Assembly: GCA_028695415.1 (NCBI GenBank)
Contig: JAQVIY010000002.1
Location: 117,051 to 158,962, forward strand
Source of the DNA: Minisyncoccota bacterium
Lineage (GTDB): Bacteria > Patescibacteriota > Minisyncoccia > Phycocordibacterales > Phycocordibacteraceae
DNA length: 41,912 nt
Direction: 5' to 3'
Shown here one piece after another: positions 17,716 to 24,721 of the stretch (its first letter is position 1; each line of letters begins with the position of its first letter). A program made the translations under genes and the position numbers. Below the pieces are notes generated by a model. The model was not told where the DNA came from. It made no database searches and worked only from the letters and a program-made list of their open reading frames with translations.

Positions 17716-18723
17716 ATGGCTATTCGCGTCGCTATCAATGGATTTGGTCGTATCGGCAGGGCATTTGCACGCCTCTCGCACGGGCGTGATATCGAGATTG
17801 TCGCAGTCAACGACCTCGGCTCCTTGGAGAATCTCGCGTACCTGCTCAAGTACGACACGGTCTACGGACAAGCGCCGTTTTCGGTCGAGACGAATAACGG
17901 AAATCTCGTTCTCGACGGCAAGGAGGTGAAGTTCTTGTCGGAGAAGGAGCCAGGCGCTCTGCCGTGGAAGGATTTGAATGTTGATGTTGTCGTCGAGTCC
18001 ACAGGATTCTTTACGGACTATGAAAAGGCGCAGGCGCACCTTACCGCAGGTGCACGGCGTGTCGTCATCACGGCGCCGGTGAAAGAGGAATCGAATCTTG
18101 GCGCGACAGTCCTTATGGGTCTTAATGAAGATCGTTTGCAGACCTGCCAGATGACGAGCAACGCTTCCTGCACGACGAACTCCGCGAGTCCGATCATTGC
18201 GATACTCGACGAGGCAGTCGGTATCGAGAAGGCGCTCCTCTCGACGACGCACGCGTATACCGCTTCGCAATCTATCGTAGACGGCCCCTCGAAAAAAGAT
18301 ATGCGGGAAGGACGAGCGGCGGCGATGAATATCGTTCCGACTTCGACTGGTGCGGCGATAGCGGTCGCGGAGGCGTACCCGCAGCTCAAGGGAAAATTCG
18401 ACGGCATCTCGCTTCGCGTCCCGGTAGCGGCTGGCTCGATAGCGGACATCACTTTCATCGCGAAGCGGCCTACTTCGCGTGAAGAAGTCAATGATGCGCT
18501 TCGAAAGGCCACACGCGACTCACGCTGGGAGGGCATTTTCGCCACAACCGATGAAGAGCTTGTCTCAAGCGACATCGTCGGCAGGTCGGTCGCGTCTATC
18601 GCCGATCTCTCGATGACCCGCGTAGTAGACGGGAATTTGGTAAAGGTGCTCGCCTGGTACGACAACGAGATGGGGTACACCGAGAGCCTTGTGCGGCATG
18701 TGCTCAAGGCCGCGCAGGCGTAG
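17716..18723 (+). CDS. gapA: Glyceraldehyde-3-phosphate dehydrogenase, type I
   Basis: A 335-aa enzyme that oxidises glyceraldehyde 3-phosphate with NAD(P)+ and phosphate in glycolysis. The N-terminal Rossmann motif INGFGRIGR is present. The catalytic cysteine is C152 in SNASCTTNSASP and the paired histidine is H179 in STTHAYTASQ. The C-terminal substrate region WYDNEMGY is intact. The ATG at 17716 gives the conserved MAIRVAINGFG start; an upstream in-frame ATG would translate the AT-rich repeat. It starts the carbon-metabolism cluster, and rpiB follows after 1 nt, so the two are probably co-transcribed. Confidence 0.98.
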   Translation: MAIRVAINGFGRIGRAFARLSHGRDIEIVAVNDLGSLENLAYLLKYDTVYGQAPFSVETNNGNLVLDGKEVKFLSEKEPGALPWKDLNVDVVVESTGFFTDYEKAQAHLTAGARRVVITAPVKEESNLGATVLMGLNEDRLQTCQMTSNASCTTNSASPIIAILDEAVGIEKALLSTTHAYTASQSIVDGPSKKDMREGRAAAMNIVPTSTGAAIAVAEAYPQLKGKFDGISLRVPVAAGSIADITFIAKRPTSREEVNDALRKATRDSRWEGIFATTDEELVSSDIVGRSVASIADLSMTRVVDGNLVKVLAWYDNEMGYTESLVRHVLKAAQA

Positions 18724-18724
18724 C

Positions 18725-19207
18725 ATGAAAGTCTTCTTCGCCGCCGATCACGCCGGCTACGCGCTCAAGAACGCCCTTATCGAACATGTGCGCACGCGCG
18801 GATACGAGGCCGAAGATCTGGGGGCATTTGCGCTTGAACCCGAAGATGATTACCCAGACTTTATGATCCCGCTCGCGAAGCGCGTCGCGGCCGACCCGGA
18901 GTCGGTCGGCATCGTCGTCGGCGGAAGCGGGCAAGGGGAGGCGATGTGCGCGAATCGCGTGAAGGGCGTGCGCGCTGCAGTCTTCTATGGGCCGATGCAT
19001 GTCACGGCGGCGCTCGAGATAGAGGGCGGACGCTCCGAAGACGGCTTCGACGCTGTACGCCTCTCGCGTCGGCATAACGATGCAAACGTGCTTTCAATCG
19101 GCGCGCGCTTCGTCTCGGGCGACGAGGCGGACGAGGCGGTGCGCATATTCCTTGACACGCCCTTCTCTGGTTCTCCGCGTCATGCGCGTCGCATTGCCAA
19201 ATTTTAG
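18725..19207 (+). CDS. rpiB: Ribose-5-phosphate isomerase B
   Basis: A 160-aa RpiB/LacA-family isomerase that interconverts ribose 5-phosphate and ribulose 5-phosphate. The start AADHAGYALK and the RLSRRHNDANVLSIGARF segment are diagnostic. The active-site loop reads VVGGSGQGEAMCANR. The E. coli-type catalytic cysteine is therefore replaced, and the loop matches the actinobacterial form in which a glutamate (here E72) is the base. It follows gapA by 1 nt with no promoter of its own and supplies pentose phosphates to the transketolase encoded downstream. Confidence 0.95.
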   Translation: MKVFFAADHAGYALKNALIEHVRTRGYEAEDLGAFALEPEDDYPDFMIPLAKRVAADPESVGIVVGGSGQGEAMCANRVKGVRAAVFYGPMHVTAALEIEGGRSEDGFDAVRLSRRHNDANVLSIGARFVSGDEADEAVRIFLDTPFSGSPRHARRIAKF

Positions 19208-19210
19208 CGG

Positions 19211-19216
19211 TATACT
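19211..19216 (+). promoter_or_regulatory. -10 box (TATACT) of the rpe-like gene
   Basis: A perfect TATACT ends 6 nt before the ATG at 19223, between rpiB and the rpe-like gene. Confidence 0.65.
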
Positions 19217-19222
19217 ATCCGC

Positions 19223-20062
19223 ATGGGTCTTGTTACCCCGGCAGTACTCCCATCCTCGCGTAAAGATCTCGAGGAGAAGCTCGCGTTGTTCGCTCGTTTC
19301 CCCGGTGTCAGGCGGATACAGATAGATGTCGTTGACGGCAAGTTCACCGCGCCGGCGTCATGGCCCTACTCCGCTGAAGCTACGAAGGGCACGCCCTACT
19401 CCGCTGAAGCTACGAAGGGCACGCCCTACTCCGCTGAAGCTACGAAGGGCACGCCCTACTCCGCTGAAGCTACGAAGGGCACGCCTTACACTGCGCCGAA
19501 AGAGTTGCGGGAGATGGTGCAGAAAGACGAGATGCTCCCACGGCTCGACTGTATAGAATACGAGATAGACCTGATGTGTCTTGATGCCGAAGATGCCGCC
19601 GCGCTCTGGCTCGCGCTCGGCGCAACACGCATCATTTTCCATGCGGAGAGCACGATTGACCTGCCGCGATTCCTTGCGTCAGCGCGCAATCGTTTCGGCG
19701 CGGGCGACGGGTTTGCTCCCGGCCTCATCTCCTACGGTCTCGCGATAAATATTGCGAGCGATTCCGCGCTTCTCGAGCCATGCTTGGGCGAGATACAGTT
19801 CGTGCAGTTCATGGGTATCGCAAAGATAGGGCAGCAAGGTCAGGCGTTTGACGGACGCGTTGTGAAGAAGATACGCGAATTTAAAGCAAAACACCCAGAT
19901 GTCCCCGTACAGGTAGATGGCGGCGTGACTCTCGCAAGCGCGAGCGAGCTCCTCGCGCTCAATGTGAACAATCTTGTCGTCGGCTCAGGCATCCTCAAGG
20001 CCGCTGATCCACTAAAGGCATTTACCGCATTTGAAGCACTAGAAAATTCATACGGCGTGTAA
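19223..20062 (+). CDS. Ribulose-phosphate 3-epimerase-like protein with an in-frame repeat insert
   Basis: A 279-aa TIM barrel of the Rpe family. Matching features are IDVVDGKF near residue 34, the FHAES strand, the phosphate-binding VQVDGGV (D232) and the closing NNLVVGSGI. It departs from canonical Rpe at two places. The first metal-ligand His of HIDVMDG is Gln (Q33), and the usual NPGFGGQ loop reads IAKIGQQGQ. It also carries four tandem copies of a 10-residue unit (PYSAEATKGT) at about residues 48-87, in the loop after strand 2 near the active site. The position between rpiB and transketolase supports a pentose-phosphate role, but activity as an epimerase is uncertain. Confidence 0.85.
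   Translation: MGLVTPAVLPSSRKDLEEKLALFARFPGVRRIQIDVVDGKFTAPASWPYSAEATKGTPYSAEATKGTPYSAEATKGTPYSAEATKGTPYTAPKELREMVQKDEMLPRLDCIEYEIDLMCLDAEDAAALWLALGATRIIFHAESTIDLPRFLASARNRFGAGDGFAPGLISYGLAINIASDSALLEPCLGEIQFVQFMGIAKIGQQGQAFDGRVVKKIREFKAKHPDVPVQVDGGVTLASASELLALNVNNLVVGSGILKAADPLKAFTAFEALENSYGV
19366..19485 (+). repeat. Four tandem copies of a 30-bp repeat inside the rpe-like gene
   Basis: The units are identical to the base, with no spacers, and continue as partial units at both edges. Each encodes YSAEATKGTP. GCCCT and AGGGC border each unit and could pair. The period is a multiple of three, and at least two other frames through the repeat are also open, a property of elements that can insert into genes without breaking them. 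Confidence 0.95.
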
Positions 20063-20069
20063 TGTGGAG

Positions 20070-20075
20070 TATACT
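20070..20075 (+). promoter_or_regulatory. -10 box (TATACT) of the transketolase genes
   Basis: A perfect TATACT ends 8 nt before the ATG at 20084. Confidence 0.6.
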
Positions 20076-20083
20076 GATAGAGT

Positions 20084-21337
20084 ATGGCTCTAACCGACGA
20101 ACAAATGCGCGCGCTCGAAAAGCAAGCGGAATCCATTCGCGAGACGATTATCACGTCTCTTGTTGCGGCAGGGAGCGGGCATACGGCAGGACCTCTCGAT
20201 ATGGCGGACATCTTCACCGCGTTTTATTTTCATATCCTGAATCACGACCCGAAGCGACCCGATTGGGAGGAACGCGATCGGCTCATTCTCTCAAACGGCC
20301 ATATCTGCCCGGTCTTATACGCTTCCCTTGCACATGCAGGTTATTTCTCTATTGAAGAATGCCTCACGCTCCGCAAGTTTGGCAGCCGTCTCCAAGGACA
20401 CCCCGAACGAGCCCGGTTGCCCGGGCTCGAGACGACCTCCGGCCCCTTAGGCTCGGGGCTCTCGCAGGCGTCGGGTCAGGCGTATGCGGCACGCATGGAC
20501 GGCAAGAAACATCGTGTCTATTGCCTCATGAGCGACGGCGAACAGGAAGAAGGGAACACGTGGGAGGCGGTATTGTTCGCGGGTAAGAACAAATTACACA
20601 ACTTAACGGCAATCATGGACCGCAATACTATCCAAATAGACGGCAACACGGAGGAGGTGATGCCGCTCGAACCATTATCAGACAAGTATCGTGCATTCAA
20701 CTGGCACGTTATCGAGGTGAACGGCAACGACATCCCCGCGTTTATCACCGCAGTCGAAGAAGCGAAGGCTATTTCAGAGAAGCCGACGCTCATCATCGCG
20801 CACACTATTTCGGGCAAGGGCGTCCCTGAGATCGAGGGCGATTATCGCTGGCACGGCAAACCTCCGACCAGGGAAGAAGGGGAGCGATTCCTGACGCAGA
20901 TACGCGCGCTGCAAGCAGGCTTTACGCTTATCGAGCTTCTCGTAGTCATCGCCATCATCGGTATTCTCTCGGCGGTCGTCCTTGCGTCGCTCTCCACGGC
21001 TCGCTCAAGGGGGAATGACGCCGCGGTAAAGCAGAATATGCACGGCATACAGGTGCAGGCAGAGATCTATAGCATCAGCAATAACGGTTACGGCACCCAG
21101 GCATACGGTACTACCTGCAACGCAGGCATGTTTAGCGACACGGTCATTGCACGGTCGCGGACGAGCACCGATACGCTGAACGGTTCAGGAAATGTGTATT
21201 GTTATGCGAATAGCAGCGGATATCTCATGGCGGCGGATATAACCTCGGGGTATTGGTGCATCGATTCCACTGGTGCGGCAAAAGGGGAGACGGGTGCGGC
21301 ACCCGCATCAATCCCTGCGGGCAGTGTCTGCCCCTAA
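20084..21337 (+). CDS. Transketolase N-terminal subunit fused to a type IV pilin
   Basis: One 417-aa frame with two unrelated parts. Residues 1-~276 are a split-transketolase N subunit with GSGHTAGPLDMADI, SNGHICPVLYA, the thiamine-diphosphate motif SDGEQEEGNTWEA...DRN and the closing DYRWHGKPP. After IRAL the chain passes straight into QAG/FTLIELLVVIAIIGILS, a complete class III prepilin signal with Glu at +5. A pilin body of ~138 residues follows, with four cysteines and the YWCIDSTGAAKGE ending seen in Patescibacteria pilins. There is no in-frame ATG, GTG or TTG near the junction that would let the pilin be made alone; only CTG codons occur. Cleavage by prepilin peptidase after G279 would release the enzyme as an oversized leader peptide. 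The C subunit follows after 6 nt. The domain calls are firm; the biological meaning of the fusion is not known. Confidence 0.93.
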   Translation: MALTDEQMRALEKQAESIRETIITSLVAAGSGHTAGPLDMADIFTAFYFHILNHDPKRPDWEERDRLILSNGHICPVLYASLAHAGYFSIEECLTLRKFGSRLQGHPERARLPGLETTSGPLGSGLSQASGQAYAARMDGKKHRVYCLMSDGEQEEGNTWEAVLFAGKNKLHNLTAIMDRNTIQIDGNTEEVMPLEPLSDKYRAFNWHVIEVNGNDIPAFITAVEEAKAISEKPTLIIAHTISGKGVPEIEGDYRWHGKPPTREEGERFLTQIRALQAGFTLIELLVVIAIIGILSAVVLASLSTARSRGNDAAVKQNMHGIQVQAEIYSISNNGYGTQAYGTTCNAGMFSDTVIARSRTSTDTLNGSGNVYCYANSSGYLMAADITSGYWCIDSTGAAKGETGAAPASIPAGSVCP

Positions 21338-21343
21338 AGCGCT

Positions 21344-22330
21344 ATGCTGAACGAAAACGCACACCTCTCTGAAAAAGTATTTGCGGCTGACGTGCAGCAG
21401 ACGCCGACGCGCGACGGCTTCGGCAAGGGTTTGGTAGAGGCGGGGAGAGCAGACGCGCGCGTCGTGGTGCTCTGCGCTGACCTCAAGGAGTCCACACGCA
21501 CGGAATGGTTCGAGAAAGAATTCCCCGAGCGTTTTGTCGAGCTTGGCGTCGCCGAGCAGAATATGGCGACTGTTGCCGCCGGTATGGCGGCCGCAGGCAA
21601 GATACCGTTTATCGCGAGCTACGCGGCATTCTCGCCGGGGCGTAATTATGAGCAGATACGTACGACCATCGCGCTCAATGAGATGCCGGTCAAGATCTGC
21701 GGCATGCACGCGGGCGTGTCGGTCGGTCCCGACGGTGCGACGCACCAGATGCTCGAAGACATTGGTATGATGCGCATGCTTCCTGGGATGACGGTGCTCG
21801 TGCCAGGAGACGCGGAGGAGGCGCGAAAGGCGGCCGTTGCCGCAGCGCAAACAGAGGAACCGGTCTACCTGCGCTTCGCGCGCGCGGCAACCCCGCTCTT
21901 TACGACTCGCGAGACTCCGTTTCAGATAGGAAAGGCGCTCATGCTTTGGGAATCGGAGACGCCGAAGGCGGCGTTCCTCTCGACTGGTTCGATGAGTCAC
22001 ACCGCGCTCCTCGCGGCTCGTGCGCTCGCCGCGGAAGGTGTCGAGACGCTCGTGCTCCACGTCCCGACCGTGAAGCCGCTTGATAGGGAGGCGATACTTG
22101 AGGCGGCGACGCGCGCGGGTCGCGTCATCACTCTCGAGGAACATCAGGTACTGGGCGGCTTCGGAAGCGCAGTCGCCGAGCTCCTTTCCGAGGAGCATCC
22201 CGTGCCGATCAAGCGTCTCGGAATACAGGATAAGTTCGGTCAATCAGGCACTCCCGAGGAACTTTTGCAGCACTACGGGCTCGATCCGAAGAGCGTTGCG
22301 GAAGCGGCACGGGCGTTTTGTACAGAATAG
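21344..22330 (+). CDS. Transketolase C-terminal subunit
   Basis: A 328-aa protein holding the pyrimidine-binding and C-terminal domains of transketolase. The catalytic-glutamate motif GVAEQNMATVAAGMA is followed by FIASYAAFSPGRNYEQIR and HAGVSVGPDGATHQ. The C-terminal domain begins near FLSTGSM and includes the LEEHQVLGGFGSAVAE motif. With the N subunit upstream it forms the complete enzyme that moves two-carbon units between sugar phosphates. It starts 6 nt after the fused pilin and is presumably co-translated. DXP synthase is a relative, but the separate N and C subunits and the pentose-phosphate context favour transketolase. Confidence 0.95.
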   Translation: MLNENAHLSEKVFAADVQQTPTRDGFGKGLVEAGRADARVVVLCADLKESTRTEWFEKEFPERFVELGVAEQNMATVAAGMAAAGKIPFIASYAAFSPGRNYEQIRTTIALNEMPVKICGMHAGVSVGPDGATHQMLEDIGMMRMLPGMTVLVPGDAEEARKAAVAAAQTEEPVYLRFARAATPLFTTRETPFQIGKALMLWESETPKAAFLSTGSMSHTALLAARALAAEGVETLVLHVPTVKPLDREAILEAATRAGRVITLEEHQVLGGFGSAVAELLSEEHPVPIKRLGIQDKFGQSGTPEELLQHYGLDPKSVAEAARAFCTE

Positions 22331-22335
22331 ATAGA

Positions 22336-22503
22336 ATGAGGAACAGCACCTTTTATATGGCACTCCTGTGTACCTTCTTCGCGGGCGCTCTCGCGATGTG
22401 GGTGATAGTGCGTATCACGACCGGACCCGTTTCTTCTAAACCTTCCGTGGTCGGATCTGAATCGAGCTATTCGTCACTTCAGAAAGTCATACTGACGCAG
22501 TAA
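22336..22503 (+). CDS. Small single-pass membrane protein (55 aa)
   Basis: A short frame 5 nt after the transketolase C subunit. It reads as a basic start (MRNSTFYMALL), one hydrophobic helix at ~7-27, then a Ser-rich tail. It has no recognisable family. A TTG at 22318 would give an extended start overlapping the upstream gene. The spacing suggests co-transcription with transketolase. It could be chance, but the TM plus polar tail and gap-free packing make a gene plausible. Confidence 0.5.
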   Translation: MRNSTFYMALLCTFFAGALAMWVIVRITTGPVSSKPSVVGSESSYSSLQKVILTQ

Positions 22504-22509
22504 GGATAC

Positions 22510-23493
22510 TCAAAGCGATTCGACGCGGTACTCAGAGGGCGCGTTCGCGAGGTATTCTTCTATTTTTTCTCGAGTGAGCAGGCCTTTTTGTGCGCCTATC
22601 TCCTGTACGACCGCCATAGCATTTATCGGCCCCCAGAGGAGCGCTTCGGAGAGCGATTTGCCGAGTGCAAGCGCCGCGACAAAGGTCGATGTCATCGCAT
22701 CCCCAGCCCCGGTGCGATCGTAGGCAGGTTTCAGATCAGGATACATCGGTACTTTGAGCATATGTGCACCATCGTACGCATAGGCACCATTCGGGCCGTC
22801 GGTGATAAGCGCAGTTTTTGGCCCTAATGCGCGCATCTGCTCAAGGAGCGTCTTTATATCGGTTTCGCCGACTTCGAGGATGCGCTCCGCCTCTTCTTTA
22901 TTGCAGGCGACCACCTCGGTTGCCGCATAGAGCGCAGCAAGCTTCGCCTTGCCCATCTTCATCTGGAAGGTGCCGGGCTGGAAGGCGAGTTTCGTCTCAG
23001 GGTGCTCGGCAAGCCACAGAGCGAGCCCGGTGTGGAAGGCTTCAGCGTCTTCACCGGTGGAAGAGAGGTAGATCCACTTCGGCGGCACGAACTCGTCGGG
23101 GATACGATACGGGAAATTCTCGTGGCGGATAAGGATGGTGCGTTCGGCTCCGTACCAGAGTACGTAATGATGATTGGTCGGAATGCCATCATTGACTGCG
23201 ACGTAGCGCGTATCAACTCCCTCAGTGTTGAACATCGCGAGGATATCTTCGCCGTAGCGGTCACGACCTACATTTGAGATGAATCCCGAAGAGAGACCGA
23301 GACGTGCGGCGGCGACGGCGGCGTTTGCTGCATTACCGACACCCGGCACAAGGACGGAGAAGTCATAGGGTATCTTATCGCCCCACTTCATCGAGATGGT
23401 GCAGTCCTGGTTGTTGATGTCGCAGCTGATATGCGCGTCCTTGAGTCGGATAAATTCGTCAACGGTCGTGTCGCCGATAGTGATGAAGTCCAT
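22510..23493 (-). CDS. PfkB-family carbohydrate/nucleoside kinase
   Basis: A 327-aa ribokinase-fold kinase. The N-terminal motif GVGNAANAAVAAARLG (from residue 51), the NKEEAE segment (N198-E201) and the C-terminal DRTGAGDAM anion-hole motif, with D265 as catalytic base, are all present. Substrates in the family include ribose, fructose, fructose 6-phosphate and adenosine, and the sequence does not decide between them. Its place opposite fructose-bisphosphate aldolase, in a window with no other phosphofructokinase, makes a sugar or sugar-phosphate kinase attractive. It is divergent from the aldolase gene and shares a palindromic promoter with it. Confidence 0.9.
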   Translation of the reverse strand: MDFITIGDTTVDEFIRLKDAHISCDINNQDCTISMKWGDKIPYDFSVLVPGVGNAANAAVAAARLGLSSGFISNVGRDRYGEDILAMFNTEGVDTRYVAVNDGIPTNHHYVLWYGAERTILIRHENFPYRIPDEFVPPKWIYLSSTGEDAEAFHTGLALWLAEHPETKLAFQPGTFQMKMGKAKLAALYAATEVVACNKEEAERILEVGETDIKTLLEQMRALGPKTALITDGPNGAYAYDGAHMLKVPMYPDLKPAYDRTGAGDAMTSTFVAALALGKSLSEALLWGPINAMAVVQEIGAQKGLLTREKIEEYLANAPSEYRVESL

Positions 23494-23526
23494 GCGTTCA
23501 TTTTACCATGCTAAAATGAACGCATG
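23491..23526. promoter_or_regulatory. 36-bp palindromic divergent promoter containing both start codons
   Basis: Two 15-bp arms, each reading TAAAATGAACGCATG outward, flank a 6-bp centre. Each arm supplies a -10 box (TAAAAT), a 6-nt gap and the ATG of one gene (pfkB-like on minus, aldolase on plus). The two genes thus have mirror-image start regions. Confidence 0.8.
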
Positions 23527-24516
23527 ACTGATCTTGTCGCACGCGCACGTTCGCTCTTCGCACCAGGTAAGGGCATCCTGGCCGCAGATGAGAGCGTGCA
23601 TACGGCGACCGCGCGTCTCGCCGAGCATGGTGTCCCTGCGAGCGAGGAGATGCGTCGGCAGTATCGCAACCTTTTTCTTGGAGCCAAAGGCATCGAACAG
23701 TACCTGTCGGGCGTCATTCTTTTCTCCGAAACGCTTTTACAGAAAGGGGGCGATAAGAAATTGTTTCCGAAATCGCTTGCAGCACGCGGCATACTGCCCG
23801 GCATCAAGGTTGACCTCGGTACCGAGCCGTTCCCGTCGAGTCCGCAAGAACTCATTACCCAAGGGCTTCTCGATCTCCCCGAACGGCTCGAAGCGTATAA
23901 GAAACATGGCGCGATGTTCACCAAGTGGCGTGCGGCTATTCGCATAGAGGGCGACGAACTGCCAACCAACGTCGCGCTCCACGAGAACGCGAAGCGTCTC
24001 GCGAGCTACGCCAAGGAGGTGCAGTCGGCAGGGCTCGTACCGATACTCGAGCCGGAGGTGCTCTACGAAGGGAGGCATAGTCGCGCGCATTCGCGCGCGG
24101 TCATTGAGGAGGTGATGCACACACTCTTCTCGGTACTCGACGAACTCGCGGTTGATCGTGCGAGTCTTATTATCAAGACCTCCATGGCGCTCTCGGGAGA
24201 CAAAAGCGGGAAGCGGGATACGCCAGAGGAGGTGGCCGCTGATACTGTAGCCGCGCTCGTGGCGAGCGTGCCGCCGCAGGTGGCCGGCATCGCCTTCCTC
24301 TCAGGCGGGCAAGGGCCAGAGCAGGCGACGGCAAATCTCGCCGCTCTAGTGCGACACGCGAAGGAGACTGGGGCACCGTGGCCGCTCACGTTCTCCTTTG
24401 CGCGTGCTCTTCAAGACGAGGCGCTTGCGCTCTGGAAAGGCGATGCGACGAACGTGCCCGCTGCACGCGCCGCGTTCCTCGCGCGCCTCGCGGCCGTTTC
24501 TGACGCCCTCGCGTAG
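23524..24516 (+). CDS. Fructose-bisphosphate aldolase, class I
   Basis: A 330-aa class I aldolase that cleaves fructose 1,6-bisphosphate to triose phosphates through a Schiff base. Typical motifs are GKGILAADES (from residue 15), GIKVDLG, KWRAAI (K134), PILEPEVL, the Schiff-base lysine K218 in LIIKTSM, and FLSGGQGPEQAT. The length is close to that of eukaryote-like class I enzymes. The start is fixed by the palindromic promoter and the family N-terminus. It links the PfkB kinase opposite with GAPDH upstream in the same carbon cluster. Confidence 0.96.
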   Translation: MTDLVARARSLFAPGKGILAADESVHTATARLAEHGVPASEEMRRQYRNLFLGAKGIEQYLSGVILFSETLLQKGGDKKLFPKSLAARGILPGIKVDLGTEPFPSSPQELITQGLLDLPERLEAYKKHGAMFTKWRAAIRIEGDELPTNVALHENAKRLASYAKEVQSAGLVPILEPEVLYEGRHSRAHSRAVIEEVMHTLFSVLDELAVDRASLIIKTSMALSGDKSGKRDTPEEVAADTVAALVASVPPQVAGIAFLSGGQGPEQATANLAALVRHAKETGAPWPLTFSFARALQDEALALWKGDATNVPAARAAFLARLAAVSDALA

Positions 24517-24618
24517 CGCTGTCATATCGACGCGGATAGCAACTAGCGGCAAGAACCTTTATTGCGAGATATCCCCCGGTCTCGTTTTCTCTTTCATGAG
24601 AAAGACGGATATAGGGGG

Positions 24619-24624
24619 TATACT
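24619..24624 (+). promoter_or_regulatory. -10 box (TATACT) upstream of the secreted repeat protein
   Basis: TATACT lies 10 nt before an in-frame ATG at 24635 and 97 nt before the ATG at 24722 that begins the signal peptide. A hairpin (TTTCTC/GAGAAA) lies just upstream, after the aldolase gene. Confidence 0.5.
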
Positions 24625-24721
24625 AAATGCGTCTATGACAACGCACATGAAAAGTCTCATGAATAATATCGGCTATATCTTCAGCATCTTCGAAAGACAG
24701 CTAGGTCTTCGACAAATTTAC

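Noticed and set aside
19366-19485. CRISPR-like array
   Set aside because: The 30-bp units are directly contiguous with no spacers and are read in frame as protein.
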